The notes: generated by a model not told the origin, from the letters alone. A stretch of DNA of 64,000 nucleotides from Pseudomonas sp. URMO17WK12:I11 (GCF_007677725.1 NZ_VEDF01000001.1:139363-203362); one strand, 5' to 3'. Shown: positions 41,656 to 52,103, counted from the stretch's first letter. Translations and numbers: made by a program.

Positions 41656-43208
41656 AGCTGTACATTCCCTGCGACTCGGTCGCCCGGGCCGTCGGCGCCG
41701 ATCAGGTGGCCGATGCGCTACGGCTCGAGGCTGAGCGCCGCCAGTTGCCACTGGACATCCAGCGCACCAGTTCGCGCGGGCTCTACTGGCTCGAGCCGCT
41801 GGTGGAGTGTGACGGTGCCAGCGGGCGGCTGGGCTTCGGCCCGCTCACCGCTGCAGACGTGCCTTCACTGCTCGATGCCCTGACCACTGAGCCTGCCAGC
41901 CATGCGCTGGCCCTCGGGCCGGTGGAGCAGATGCCTTATCTCAAATCCCAGCAGCGCCTGCTGTTCGCCCGCGCCGGCATTACCCGGCCGTTGTCGCTGG
42001 ACGATTACCGCTCCCATGGCGGCTTCGAAGGCTTGCGGCAGGCCGTGGCGCTGGCCGGTGCCGAGGTGGTCGCCGCCGTGCTCGACTCCGGCCTGCGCGG
42101 GCGCGGCGGTGCGGCGTTTCCTGCTGGCATCAAGTGGCGCACCGTGCGCGACGCCGGGGCAGGGCAGAAGTACGTGGTGTGCAACGCCGATGAAGGCGAT
42201 TCCGGCACCTTCGCCGACCGCATGCTCATGGAGGGCGACCCTTTCCTGCTGATCGAAGGCATGATCATCGCCGGTCTGGCTGTGGGCGCAGACACCGGCT
42301 ACATCTACGTGCGCTCGGAGTACCCGGACGCCATTCGCGTGCTCGATCAAGCGTTGGCCATCGCCCGTGAGGCCGGTTACCTGGGCAGCAACGTCGCCGG
42401 CAGCGGCCTGGCCTTCGACCTGCACGTGCGGGTCGGGGCAGGGGCCTACATCTGCGGCGAGGAAACCGCCCTGCTCGAGTCGCTCGAAGGCAAGCGCGGC
42501 ATCGTCCGTGCCAAGCCGCCGCTGCCTGCGTTACAGGGACTGTTCGGCCTGCCGACGCTGGTGCACAACGTGCTGACCCTGGCTTCGGTACCGATCATCC
42601 TGGCCAAGGGCGCGGCCTATTACCGCGATTTCGGCATGGGCCGCTCGTTAGGCACCATGCCGTTCCAGCTAGCCGGCAACATTCGCCACGGTGGCCTGGT
42701 GGAGCGGGCCTTCGGCCTGACCCTGCGGGAGCTGGTCGAAGGCTACGGCGGCGGCACCGCCAGCGGCCGGCCACTGAAGGCCGCCCAGGTTGGTGGCCCG
42801 CTGGGGGCCTGGGTGCCACCGAGCCATTTCGATACACCGCTGGACTACGAGGCCTTCGCCGCCATGGGCGCGATGCTCGGCCATGGTGGCGTGGTGGTCG
42901 CAGATGACACCCTGAACATGGCCAGCATGGCGCGCTTCGCCTTGCAGTTCTGCGCCGAGGAGTCGTGTGGCAAGTGCACGCCGTGCCGCATCGGCTCGAC
43001 CCGCGGCATGGAGGTGGTCGACCGCTTGATCGCCAGCAGCGATTTCACCGAGCGGCATGACCAGGCCCTGCTGCTGCGCGACCTGTGCGACACCATGCAG
43101 TACGGCTCGTTGTGCGCCATGGGCGGCATGACGGCCTACCCCGTGGCCAGTGCGCTCAAATATTTCCCCGCCGATTTCGGGCTGACCACCACGGAGGCCG
43201 CGCAGTGA
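41649..43208 (+). CDS. fdsB: NAD-dependent formate dehydrogenase, beta subunit
   Basis: A 519-residue NuoF-like flavoprotein. An N-terminal thioredoxin-like part precedes the FMN/NADH region (GLRGRGGAAFPAGIKW, then VVCNADEGDSGTFADRMLMEGDPF and GAYICGEETALLESLEGKRG). The C-terminal 4Fe-4S ligands are SCGKCTPCRIGSTRG plus a cysteine in YGSLCAMGG. It reduces NAD with electrons from the FdsA subunit. The stop overlaps the fdsA ATG. Confidence 0.93.
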   Translation: MLKLYIPCDSVARAVGADQVADALRLEAERRQLPLDIQRTSSRGLYWLEPLVECDGASGRLGFGPLTAADVPSLLDALTTEPASHALALGPVEQMPYLKSQQRLLFARAGITRPLSLDDYRSHGGFEGLRQAVALAGAEVVAAVLDSGLRGRGGAAFPAGIKWRTVRDAGAGQKYVVCNADEGDSGTFADRMLMEGDPFLLIEGMIIAGLAVGADTGYIYVRSEYPDAIRVLDQALAIAREAGYLGSNVAGSGLAFDLHVRVGAGAYICGEETALLESLEGKRGIVRAKPPLPALQGLFGLPTLVHNVLTLASVPIILAKGAAYYRDFGMGRSLGTMPFQLAGNIRHGGLVERAFGLTLRELVEGYGGGTASGRPLKAAQVGGPLGAWVPPSHFDTPLDYEAFAAMGAMLGHGGVVVADDTLNMASMARFALQFCAEESCGKCTPCRIGSTRGMEVVDRLIASSDFTERHDQALLLRDLCDTMQYGSLCAMGGMTAYPVASALKYFPADFGLTTTEAAQ

Positions 43209-46078
43209 TGATCAATTACTTCGATCCGCAAACCGATCTTGGCACCCCTGCCCGCGACAGCGATGTGCAGGTCAGCCTGAACATCGATGGCCGCAGCATC
43301 AGCGTACCGGCCGGCACCTCGGTGATGCGTGCCGCCGCGCTGCTTGGCACCAGCATTCCCAAGCTGTGCGCCACCGACAGCCTCGAGGCGTTCGGCTCGT
43401 GCCGCATGTGCATGGTGGAAATCGAGGGCATGCGCGGGTACCCGGCTTCCTGCACCACGCCGGTCAGCGAAGGCATGGTCGTGCGCACGCAGACCTCGCG
43501 CCTGGCCGACCTGCGCCGCAACGTCATGGAGCTGTATATCTCCGATCACCCGCTGGATTGTCTGACCTGCTCGGCCAACGGCAACTGCGAGCTGCAGACG
43601 GTGGCCGGCCAGGTGGGCCTGCGTGAAGTGCGCTACGGCTACGACGGCGCCAATCACCTGGCCGAGCACAAGGACGTTTCCAACCCGTATTTCGACTATG
43701 AACCGAGCAAGTGCATCGTCTGCAGCCGCTGCGTGCGCGCTTGCGAAGATATCCAAGGCACCTTCGCCCTGACCATCACCGGGCGCGGCTTCGAGTCGCG
43801 GGTGGCGGCGGCTGGCGGCGATGACTTCCTGAGTTCCGAATGTGTGTCGTGTGGCGCCTGCGTGCAGGCGTGCCCGACTGCCACGCTCACGGAAAAGAGC
43901 CTGGTGCAGATCGGCCAGCCCGAGCGTGCAGTGATCACCACCTGCGCCTATTGCGGGGTCGGCTGCTCGTTCCGCGCCGAGATGAAGGGCGACCAGCTGG
44001 TGCGCATGGTCCCGGACAAGAATGGCGGGGCCAACCATGGCCACGCGTGCGTCAAGGGGCGATTCGCCTGGGGCTATGCGACGCACCCGGACCGCATCAC
44101 CAAGCCGATGATCCGCAAGCGCCTGGAAGACCCGTGGCAAGAGGTCAGCTGGGACGAGGCGGTGGCCTACGCCGCCAGCGAGCTGCGCCGCATCCAGCTC
44201 AAGTACGGGCGCGACGCCATCGGTGGCATCACCTCCAGCCGCTGCACCAACGAGGAAGCCTACCTGGTGCAGAAGCTGGTGCGCACCGCGTTCGGCAACA
44301 ACAACGTCGATACCTGCGCGCGGGTATGCCATTCGCCGACCGGCTATGGCCTGAAGCAGACCTTGGGTGAATCCGCCGGCACCCAGAGCTTCGATTCGGT
44401 GATGCACGCGGACGTGATTCTGGTGATCGGCGCCAACCCCACCGACGCTCACCCGGTGTTCGGCTCACAGCTCAAACGCCGCCTGCGTCAAGGCGCCCGG
44501 CTGATCGTCATCGACCCACGGCGCATCGACCTGGTCGACTCGCCCCATGCCCGCGCCGAGCTGCACCTGCAATTGCGGCCCGGCACCAACGTGGCCATGC
44601 TCAACGCCCTGGCCCATGTGATCGTCACCGAAGGCTTGCTGGCCCAGTCGTTCATCGATGCGCGCTGCGAGACCGAAGCCTTCGCCCGCTGGCGCGAGTT
44701 CGTCAGCCTGGCGGACAATGCGCCCGAGGTGCTGGCGCCGGTCTGCGGCGTACCTGCCGAGCAGATTCGCGCCGCTGCCAGGCTCTATGCCACGGGTGGC
44801 AACGCGGCGATCTACTATGGTTTGGGCGTTACCGAACACAGCCAGGGCAGTACCGCAGTGATGGGTATCGCCAACCTGGCGATGGCCACCGGCAACATCG
44901 GCCGCGAAGGCGTAGGGGTCAACCCGCTGCGGGGGCAAAACAACGTGCAGGGCTCCTGCGACATGGGGTCATTCCCGCACGAGCTGCCAGGCTACCGGCA
45001 TATTTCCAACGAAAACGTTCGCGCCGAGTTCGAGCAGGCCTGGGGCGTCACCCTGCAACCGGATCCGGGCCTGCGTATCCCCAACATGTTCGAAGCGGCG
45101 CTCGATGGCAGCTTCAAGGCGCTGTACTGCCAGGGCGAGGACATCGCCCAGAGCGACCCCAACACCCAGCACGTGACCGCAGCCCTGCTGGCGATGGAAT
45201 GCGTGGTGGTGCAGGACATCTTCCTCAACGAAACCGCCAAGTTCGCCCACGTGTTCCTGCCGGGCAGCTCGTTCCTGGAGAAGGACGGCACCTTCACCAA
45301 CGCCGAACGGCGCATCTCGCGGGTGCGCAAGGTCATGGAGCCGCTGGCAGGCAAGGCGGACTGGGAAGCCACGGTGGCGTTGGCCAATGCCTTGGGCTAC
45401 CCGATGAGCTACCGGCATCCGTCCGAAATCATGGACGAGATCGCACGCCTGACGCCGAGCTTCCACCGCGTCAGCTACGCCGAGCTCGAGCGCAATGGCA
45501 GCTTGCAATGGCCGTGCAACGAAGCCTCGCCCGACGGCACCCCGACCATGCACATCGAGCAGTTCGTGCGCGGCAAGGGGCGCTTCATGCTGACCGGCTA
45601 CGTCCCCACCGACGAGAAGGTCAACAGCCGCTACCCGTTGCTGTTGACCACCGGGCGCATCCTCAGCCAGTACAACGTCGGCGCGCAGACCCGGCGCACC
45701 GGCAACACCGCCTGGCATGACGCCGACCGCCTGGAAATCCACCCAAGCGACGCCGAGAGCCGCGGCGTTCAGGACGGCGATTGGGTCGGCATTGGCAGCC
45801 GCGCCGGGCAGACGGTACTGCGCGCCAAGGTCAGCGCGCGGGTAGCACCCGGGGTGGTGTATACCACCTTCCACTTCCCCGAGTCCGGGGCCAACGTGAT
45901 CACCACCGACAACTCTGACTGGGCCACCAACTGCCCGGAATACAAGGTCACTGCGGTGGAGGTGGTCAAGGTGTTCCATCCGTCCGAATGGCAGAAGCGC
46001 TACCAGGACTTCAGTGACGAACAGCGACGCCTGCTCAAGGAGCGTCGCACCGCGGAAAAAGCCGAGGTACGCCGATGA
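43208..46078 (+). CDS. fdsA: NAD-dependent formate dehydrogenase, molybdenum alpha subunit
   Basis: A 956-residue catalytic subunit. The NuoG-like N-terminus has a [2Fe-2S] domain (LEAFGSCRMCMVEIEG), a His/Cys cluster region (DCLTCSANGNCELQ), two 4Fe-4S motifs (CIVCSRCVRAC, CVSCGACVQAC), then the molybdopterin domain starting CAYCGVGCSF. The active-site cysteine is probably Cys374 in ARVCHSPTGYG, so it is a cysteine rather than a selenocysteine enzyme. The C-terminal domain binds the bis-MGD cofactor. It oxidises formate to CO2 in the cytosol. GTGATG overlaps the fdsB stop. Confidence 0.95.
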   Translation: MINYFDPQTDLGTPARDSDVQVSLNIDGRSISVPAGTSVMRAAALLGTSIPKLCATDSLEAFGSCRMCMVEIEGMRGYPASCTTPVSEGMVVRTQTSRLADLRRNVMELYISDHPLDCLTCSANGNCELQTVAGQVGLREVRYGYDGANHLAEHKDVSNPYFDYEPSKCIVCSRCVRACEDIQGTFALTITGRGFESRVAAAGGDDFLSSECVSCGACVQACPTATLTEKSLVQIGQPERAVITTCAYCGVGCSFRAEMKGDQLVRMVPDKNGGANHGHACVKGRFAWGYATHPDRITKPMIRKRLEDPWQEVSWDEAVAYAASELRRIQLKYGRDAIGGITSSRCTNEEAYLVQKLVRTAFGNNNVDTCARVCHSPTGYGLKQTLGESAGTQSFDSVMHADVILVIGANPTDAHPVFGSQLKRRLRQGARLIVIDPRRIDLVDSPHARAELHLQLRPGTNVAMLNALAHVIVTEGLLAQSFIDARCETEAFARWREFVSLADNAPEVLAPVCGVPAEQIRAAARLYATGGNAAIYYGLGVTEHSQGSTAVMGIANLAMATGNIGREGVGVNPLRGQNNVQGSCDMGSFPHELPGYRHISNENVRAEFEQAWGVTLQPDPGLRIPNMFEAALDGSFKALYCQGEDIAQSDPNTQHVTAALLAMECVVVQDIFLNETAKFAHVFLPGSSFLEKDGTFTNAERRISRVRKVMEPLAGKADWEATVALANALGYPMSYRHPSEIMDEIARLTPSFHRVSYAELERNGSLQWPCNEASPDGTPTMHIEQFVRGKGRFMLTGYVPTDEKVNSRYPLLLTTGRILSQYNVGAQTRRTGNTAWHDADRLEIHPSDAESRGVQDGDWVGIGSRAGQTVLRAKVSARVAPGVVYTTFHFPESGANVITTDNSDWATNCPEYKVTAVEVVKVFHPSEWQKRYQDFSDEQRRLLKERRTAEKAEVRR

Positions 46079-46278
46079 GCAGCGACAATCTGGTCAAGAT
46101 GGCCAATCAGATCGCCCACTATTTCGACAGCGAGCCGGACCGGGCGCTGGCGGTGCAGGGGGTGCGCCAGCACCTGCAGAGTTTCTGGACGCCGGCGATG
46201 CGCCGCCAGCTGGGCGAGTGGATGGCCGAGCACGGCGAGCAGGCGGTGGATGGCAAAGTGGTGGAGGCGCTTGGCTGA
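46075..46278 (+). CDS. fdsD: Formate dehydrogenase delta subunit
   Basis: A 67-residue FdsD protein: LVKMANQIAHYFDSEPDRALAVQGVRQHLQSFWTPAMRRQ is abbreviated to its conserved core MANQIAHYF and FWTPAMRRQL. It overlaps fdsA by four bases. Small delta subunits are required for a stable soluble enzyme in other bacteria. No fdsC (FdhD sulfurtransferase) gene is found between fdsA and fdsD, unlike in Rhodobacter or Cupriavidus operons. Confidence 0.9.
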   Translation: MSSDNLVKMANQIAHYFDSEPDRALAVQGVRQHLQSFWTPAMRRQLGEWMAEHGEQAVDGKVVEALG

Positions 46279-46406
46279 TGCGCTGGTCTGCCGGCCCTGG
46301 GCACCACGCCGGGGCCGGTAGCGCAACATGAAATGTCCGTCATGTATGCCGGGCGACGGATTGCGCAGTGCTACGCTCGCGCAATCAGTCGTCACGGATA
46401 CTCGCT

Positions 46407-48212
46407 ATGAACATGAACTGGCACCAGGCCTTGCAGCAAAGCCTGAGCTGGCTGGCCATCGCTTCGCTCATCACCCTGGTCGGTTTTCTCGCCGCCGCCA
46501 CCTTGGCTGTGCGCTACACGCAGTGGGGCCGCCAGTTCTGGCAACTGGCCGGGCCGTACTTCACCTTCAGGCGCAGTTGGCGTCCGCTGTTGGTGTTCGC
46601 TCTGCTGCTGGTGCTGACGCTGGTCTCGGTGCGCATGAACGTGCTGTTCTCGTTCTGGTACAACGGTTTCTACAGTGCGCTGCAGGCGCTCGACCAAACC
46701 GCGTTCTGGTACCTGCTCGGGGTGTTCGCGGTGCTGGCCACGGTGCACGTCTTGCGCTCATTGTTCAGCTTCTATGTGACCCAGGCGTTCAGCATTCGCT
46801 GGCGGGTGTGGCTGACCGAGCGCCTGACCGGCCAGTGGCTTGCAGACGATGCCTACTACCGCGGCCGCTTTCTCGCAGAGCCGGTGGACAACCCTGACCA
46901 GCGTATCGAACTGGACGTCAACGCCTTCGTCTCCACCTCCGTGTCCCTGGCTTTGGGTGCGGTCGGGGCGCTGGTATCGCTGGTGGCCTTCACCGGCATT
47001 CTCTGGGGTTTGTCAGCGCCGCTGGCGGTGGCGGGGCATGAAATTCCGCGGGCTATGGTGTTTGCCGTTTACATCTATGTGCTGATCGCGACCTGGATCG
47101 CCTTTCGCCTGGGTCAGCCGTTGATTCGCCTGAATTTTCTCAATGAAAAACTCACCGCCAATTTCCGTTATGCACTCATGCGCCTGCGCGAGAACGCCGA
47201 GAACATCGCCTTCTACCAGGGTGCGCCGGTGGAGCGGGCGACCCTGCTCGGGCGCTTCGCCGCGCTGATCGGCAACGTCTGGGCGCTGGTGTTTCGTAAC
47301 CTCAAGTTCAGCGGCTTCAACCTGGGCGTCAGCCAGGTGGCCGTGGTGTTTCCCTTCATGCTACAGGCGCCGCGCTTTTTCAGCGGAGCGATCAAGCTCG
47401 GCGATGTGATGCAGACCTCCCAGGCCTTCGGCCAGGTGCAGGATTCGCTATCGTTCTTCCGTGAGTCCTACGACACCTTCGCCCAGTACCGCGCCACCCT
47501 CGATCGCTTGACCGGTTTCATGGACGCCAACCAGTTGGCCAGCGCCTTGCCGCGGGTCGACACCCAGGCACAAGCGCAGGGGTTGGACATCGTTGGCCTG
47601 CAGGTCAGGCGTCCAGACGGCCATGCCTTGATCACCGGCCTCGACCTGCGTTTGCACGCAGGCCAGGCGCTGCTGATCAAAGGCCCATCGGGCAGTGGCA
47701 AGACCACCCTGCTACGCGCTCTGGCCGGGCTTTGGCCGTACGCCGAGGGCACGGTACAGCGCCCTGTGGGTACCCAAGCGCTGTTTTTGGCGCAACGTCC
47801 CTACCTGCCATTGGGCGACCTGAGCGCAGCCATTGCCTACCCAGCCGACAGTCAGGCGGGGGATCAAGCGCGCATGCAGCAGGCATTGCGTGCGGTCAAC
47901 CTCGCGCACCTGGCGGATCGGCTGAGCGTCGACGGTGATTGGTCGAGCATTCTGTCGGTGGGTGAGCAGCAGCGCCTGGCGTTCGCCCGGGTGCTCTACA
48001 ACCGGCCGCAGGTGGTGTTTCTCGACGAGTCCACATCGGCCATGGACGAGGGGCTGGAACAGGCAATGTACGAATTGCTGCGCCATGAGCTGCCAGACAC
48101 CTTGCGGGTGAGCGTCGGCCACCGCAGCACCTTGGCCCGCTTGCATACCCATAAGCTGGAGGTGAACGGGCAGGGTGGCTGGGTGCTGCGTCAGCAGGAG
48201 GTATTGGCCTAA
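46407..48212 (+). CDS. SbmA/BacA-like ABC transporter, fused membrane and ATPase domains
   Basis: A 601-residue protein: an SbmA/BacA-type membrane domain (six helices within residues 10-330) fused to an ABC ATPase. Walker A GPSGSGKTT is near residue 428, the signature LSVGEQQRLAFAR near 513, and Walker B VVFLDESTSAMDEG follows. Family members of this half-size ABC type (YddA, Rv1819c) move peptides or cobalamin; substrate here unknown. Two ATGs lie close together (46,407 and 46,413). Confidence 0.85.
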   Translation: MNMNWHQALQQSLSWLAIASLITLVGFLAAATLAVRYTQWGRQFWQLAGPYFTFRRSWRPLLVFALLLVLTLVSVRMNVLFSFWYNGFYSALQALDQTAFWYLLGVFAVLATVHVLRSLFSFYVTQAFSIRWRVWLTERLTGQWLADDAYYRGRFLAEPVDNPDQRIELDVNAFVSTSVSLALGAVGALVSLVAFTGILWGLSAPLAVAGHEIPRAMVFAVYIYVLIATWIAFRLGQPLIRLNFLNEKLTANFRYALMRLRENAENIAFYQGAPVERATLLGRFAALIGNVWALVFRNLKFSGFNLGVSQVAVVFPFMLQAPRFFSGAIKLGDVMQTSQAFGQVQDSLSFFRESYDTFAQYRATLDRLTGFMDANQLASALPRVDTQAQAQGLDIVGLQVRRPDGHALITGLDLRLHAGQALLIKGPSGSGKTTLLRALAGLWPYAEGTVQRPVGTQALFLAQRPYLPLGDLSAAIAYPADSQAGDQARMQQALRAVNLAHLADRLSVDGDWSSILSVGEQQRLAFARVLYNRPQVVFLDESTSAMDEGLEQAMYELLRHELPDTLRVSVGHRSTLARLHTHKLEVNGQGGWVLRQQEVLA

Positions 48213-48256
48213 CGTCTTCGAAGGCTGTGCCGGGTTGTCCAGCGGCCCGGACTAGC

Positions 48257-49540
48257 CTACATGCTCAACCGCAACGCCAATGCCGCCAAGGTCACCAGCA
48301 ACACCGGCACGGTCAGCAACACGCCGACCTTGAAGTAGTAGCCCCAGCCAATCGTCACCCCTTTGCGCGCCAGCACATGCAGCCACAACAAGGTGGCCAG
48401 GCTGCCGATCGGGGTGATTTTCGGGCCGAGGTCGCAGCCGATCACATTGGCGTAGATCATGGCCTCGCGCACCACCCCCTGCGCTTCGCTGGCGTGGATC
48501 GACAAGGCGCCGATCAGCACGCTGGGCAGGTTGTTCATCACGGAGGACAACAGCGCGGCGATCACTCCGGTCCCCAGCGACGCCGCCCATACGCCCTGGC
48601 CGGCGAGGGTGTTCAGCACGCCGGTCAGCGAGTCCGTCAGGCCGGCGTTGCGCAGCCCGTAGACCACCAGGTACATGCCCAGCGAAAACACCACGATGTG
48701 CCAGGGTGCCTCGCGCATCACCCGACCGGTCTTGATCACCCGGCCCCGCGCGGCGACCGCGAACAACACCAGCGCGCCGGCAGCGGACACGGCGCTGACC
48801 GGAATGCCCAGGGGCTCCAGGACGAACAGGCCGGCCAGCAAGCCCAGCAACACCAGCCAGCCGACCCGGAAAGTGGCGCGGTCGCGGATCGCCAGGGCCG
48901 GCAGCTTCAGTGCCTGCAGCGGGTAGCGGGCAGGAATGTCGCGGCGAAAGTACACCCACAGCACCAGCAAAGTGGCGGCCACGGCGACCAGGTTGACCGG
49001 CACCATCACCGCTGCGTAGGCGTTGAAGCCCAAGCCGAAGTAATCCGCCGAAACGATGTTCACCAGGTTCGAAACCACCAGCGGCAAGCTCGCGGTATCG
49101 GCGATGAAGCCTGCGGCCATGACGAAGGCCAGCGTCGCAGCCGGGGTGAAACGCAGGGCCAGCAGCATCGACATGACGATCGGGGTGAGGATCAGCGCCG
49201 CCCCGTCATTGGCGAACAGCGCCGAGACTGCCGCGCCCAGCAGCACCATGAAGGCGAACAGACGCCGGCCATTGCCACCCGCCCAGCGCGCCACGTGCAA
49301 CGCGGCCCACTCGAAAAAGCCTGCTTCATCGAGCAGCAGGCTGATGACGATCAGGGCGATGAAGGTGCCGGTGGCGTTCCAGATGATTGCCCAGACCGTG
49401 GGGATGTCGCTCAGCGACACCACGCCGAACAACAGCGCCAGCACCGCCCCCAGGGTGGCGCTCCAGCCGACCCCGAGGCCCTTGGGCTGCCAGATGACCA
49501 GGGTCAAGGTGAACAGGAAGATCAGGGCGGCAGGCAGCAT
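48257..49540 (-). CDS. arsB: ArsB/NhaD-type arsenite or anion transporter
   Basis: A 427-residue inner-membrane protein with about 11-12 hydrophobic helices, the length of ArsB. Typical parts are [29 protein letters not shown] abbreviated, [19 protein letters not shown], and near the end [27 protein letters not shown]. ArsB exports arsenite or antimonite. The usual companions arsR, arsC and arsH are not adjacent, so the gene is an orphan and the substrate is less certain. ATG 49,540 is chosen; the open frame to 49,645 is arginine-rich and unlike the family. Confidence 0.85.
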   Translation of the reverse strand: MLPAALIFLFTLTLVIWQPKGLGVGWSATLGAVLALLFGVVSLSDIPTVWAIIWNATGTFIALIVISLLLDEAGFFEWAALHVARWAGGNGRRLFAFMVLLGAAVSALFANDGAALILTPIVMSMLLALRFTPAATLAFVMAAGFIADTASLPLVVSNLVNIVSADYFGLGFNAYAAVMVPVNLVAVAATLLVLWVYFRRDIPARYPLQALKLPALAIRDRATFRVGWLVLLGLLAGLFVLEPLGIPVSAVSAAGALVLFAVAARGRVIKTGRVMREAPWHIVVFSLGMYLVVYGLRNAGLTDSLTGVLNTLAGQGVWAASLGTGVIAALLSSVMNNLPSVLIGALSIHASEAQGVVREAMIYANVIGCDLGPKITPIGSLATLLWLHVLARKGVTIGWGYYFKVGVLLTVPVLLVTLAALALRLSM

Positions 49541-49694
49541 GGGGTGGGCGACTCTCGGCAAGTGGAGGGGCAGAGGTGACTGTAGACGGCGGCGACCAGC
49601 GCGGCGTTCCCTGGCACGCCTGACGAGCGTCGCTGACCTGCGCAAAGCTTGGTTACAAACATGTAAAGTTCGTAAATAAGATTTAAACCCATTT

Positions 49695-49706
49695 GAGAAT
49701 CTTTAT
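49695..49706 (+). promoter_or_regulatory. Possible Fur-binding half site before the TonB receptor gene
   Basis: GAGAATCTTTAT matches 10 of 12 bases of the inner Fur-box core GATAATCATTAT and lies in an AT-rich promoter-like stretch 70 bases before the receptor start. The upstream half is poor, so the site is tentative. Confidence 0.35.
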
Positions 49707-49775
49707 ATTCCCCATCCCTGGAAGCCTCAGCCTGAAGGCTTGTCGTTCGCTCATCAATCGCAGGGAGAAGTATCG

Positions 49776-52004
49776 ATGTCGTCCAGAACAACCAACGGCC
49801 TGGCCTTGGCCGTGCTAGCGCTGGCTTCGCCGGCCATGGCCAGCAGTGCTGGCGGACCCGTCACGCCGGAAGCTGGGGCGGGCCTGGAACTGCCGTTGGC
49901 CGATAATGCCTTGGTGATCGAAGACACCTTGGTCACCGCCGAGCGCGAAGCGCGCCAGGCACTCGGCAGCTCGGTGATCACCGCCGAGGACATCAAGCGT
50001 CATCCACCGGCCAACGACCTCTCCGAGCTGATCCGCCGCGAACCTGGCGTCAACCTCACCGGCAACAGCGCCAGCGGGGCGCGCGGCAACAACCGGCAGA
50101 TCGACCTGCGCGGCATGGGCCCGGAAAACACCCTGATCCTCATCGATGGCAAACCCTCCAGCGCGCGCAATGCCGTGCGCTATGGCTGGAACGGCGATCG
50201 CGATACCCGCGGCGAAACCAACTGGGTGCCAGCCGAGGCGGTCGAGCGCATCGAGATCCTGCGCGGCCCGGCGGCGGCGCGCTACGGTTCCGGGGCCATG
50301 GGCGGGGTGGTCAATATCATCACCAAGCGTCCTACCGACGCGCTCAAGGGCAGCGTCAGCCTGTTCACCCAGCTGCCACAAGACAGCGCCGAGGGCGCCA
50401 GCCGCAGGGCCAATTTCAACCTCGCTGGCGGGCTGACCGACAACCTGGGTGTTCGCCTCTACGGGGGCCTGGCCAAGAGCGATGCCGACGATCTCGACAT
50501 CAACGCCGGGCATGCCACCAGCGACCTGGTCGCCGGACGCGAAGGTGTACGCAACAAGGACCTCAACGGCCTGCTGAGCTGGAGGCTGAACGACCAGCAT
50601 CGTTTCGAGGCCAGTGCCGGCTACAGCCGCCAGGGCAATATCTTTGCCGGCGACACCATGAACAGCAACGGCGGTGGCGATGTCGAGTTCGTCTCCAGCC
50701 TGTATGGCCATGAAACCAACGTCATGCAGCGCAGCACCTACGACCTGACTCACCTGGGCGATTTCACCTGGGGCACCAGCAAGACCAGCCTGGCTTACGA
50801 GTACGTGCGCAACTGGCGGCTCAACGAGGGCCTGGCGGGGCGCACCGAGGGCGCGCCCAACCAGGAAGGAGCGGCCATGTCGCGCCTGCGCAACACGCGC
50901 TTGAGCACCGAGGTGAACCTGCCATTCGCCGCTGGCGCCACCGAGCATGTGCTGACCCTGGGCGGCGAATACCTCTATGAAGCGCTCAACGACCAAGGCT
51001 CCTTGCGTGCACAAAGCTCGGATCCCTCCGCTGGTGGCCTCATTGGCTTCGACCGCAGCAGCTCGAAGATCAACGCGCGCAGTTACGCCCTGTTCATCGA
51101 AGACAACATCGTCGTCGGTGACACCACCGTCACCCCTGGCCTGCGCTTCGATCACCACGAAACCTTCGGCGACAACTTCAGCCCCAGCTTGAACCTGTCG
51201 CATGAGCTGACCGAGGCGCTGTCGGTCAAGGGCGGTATCGCCCGCGCGTACAAGACGCCCAATCTCTATCAGTCCAATCCCAACTACCTGCTCTACAGCC
51301 GGGGCAATGGCTGCAGCGTGCAACAAAGCAACAATGGCGGCTGCTATTTGCAGGGCAACGCCGACCTCAAGCCGGAGATCAGCGTCAACAAGGAAATCGG
51401 CCTGCTCTACGACCGTGGCACCTGGCGCACCAGCGCCACGTACTTCCGTAACGACTACCAGAACAAGATCATCGGTGATACCGAAGTGCTCTACACCATC
51501 GGTACAGGCAGCCGCGTCACCCAGTGGGATAACGCCGGCAAGGCTCGGGTCGAAGGCCTGGAGGGCAATGTCTTCATCGCTCTCACGCCGACCCTCGACT
51601 GGAACACCAACCTGACCTGGATGCTCGACAACGACAGCCGCGAAACCGGCGAGCCGCTGTCGGTGATTCCGCAGTACACCGTCAACAGCACCCTGGATTG
51701 GCAGGCCACCGACAAGCTGTCGCTGCAGCTCTCGGGCACCTATTTCGGCAAGCAGAAATCGCCGACCTACAACTACCGCACCGAGCAGGACTATGACCTG
51801 CAAGCGCAGCAGGATGTAGAGGCATACGGCCTGGTCGATGTCAGCGCAGGTTACAAATTCAATGCCCACTACGATGTGCGCGTGGGCGTAAACAACTTGT
51901 TCGACAAGCAGATTCTGCGGGGCGGCAACGCCAGTAGCTCCGGTGCCAATACCTACAACCAACCTGGGCGAGCGCTGTTCGCGGCGCTGAACATCACCTT
52001 CTGA
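49776..52004 (+). CDS. TonB-dependent siderophore receptor, FepA/PfeA-like
   Basis: A 742-residue outer-membrane receptor. The signal peptide is about residues 1-23 (GLALAVLALASPAMAS). The TonB box region is near EDTLVTAERE, followed by the plug domain (RQIDLRGMGPENTLILIDGKPS, VERIEILRGPAAARYGSGAMGGVVNIITKR) and a 22-strand barrel ending in RALFAALNITF with the terminal phenylalanine. Sequence type is that of FepA/PfeA, receptors for enterobactin-like catecholates. No PfeR/PfeS pair is adjacent. GGGAGAAG precedes the ATG. Confidence 0.9.
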   Translation: MSSRTTNGLALAVLALASPAMASSAGGPVTPEAGAGLELPLADNALVIEDTLVTAEREARQALGSSVITAEDIKRHPPANDLSELIRREPGVNLTGNSASGARGNNRQIDLRGMGPENTLILIDGKPSSARNAVRYGWNGDRDTRGETNWVPAEAVERIEILRGPAAARYGSGAMGGVVNIITKRPTDALKGSVSLFTQLPQDSAEGASRRANFNLAGGLTDNLGVRLYGGLAKSDADDLDINAGHATSDLVAGREGVRNKDLNGLLSWRLNDQHRFEASAGYSRQGNIFAGDTMNSNGGGDVEFVSSLYGHETNVMQRSTYDLTHLGDFTWGTSKTSLAYEYVRNWRLNEGLAGRTEGAPNQEGAAMSRLRNTRLSTEVNLPFAAGATEHVLTLGGEYLYEALNDQGSLRAQSSDPSAGGLIGFDRSSSKINARSYALFIEDNIVVGDTTVTPGLRFDHHETFGDNFSPSLNLSHELTEALSVKGGIARAYKTPNLYQSNPNYLLYSRGNGCSVQQSNNGGCYLQGNADLKPEISVNKEIGLLYDRGTWRTSATYFRNDYQNKIIGDTEVLYTIGTGSRVTQWDNAGKARVEGLEGNVFIALTPTLDWNTNLTWMLDNDSRETGEPLSVIPQYTVNSTLDWQATDKLSLQLSGTYFGKQKSPTYNYRTEQDYDLQAQQDVEAYGLVDVSAGYKFNAHYDVRVGVNNLFDKQILRGGNASSSGANTYNQPGRALFAALNITF

Positions 52005-52103
52005 AGCACGCGCAGGGGGCCTCTGGCAACCCCTGCCGGCTCAGCCTGCAGGGGCCTGGCGAAAGCGGCGCGGCTGGATCACGGTGACAGGGTGCCGCAA
52101 GAC

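Noticed and set aside
48227..49579. 450-residue plus-strand ORF rich in Gln, His and Arg
   Set aside because: Antisense to the arsB-like gene; composition is typical of the reverse frame of a membrane protein.
49815..51962. 715-residue minus-strand ORF
   Set aside because: Shadow of the TonB receptor gene, whose signal peptide, plug and barrel end are all recognisable.
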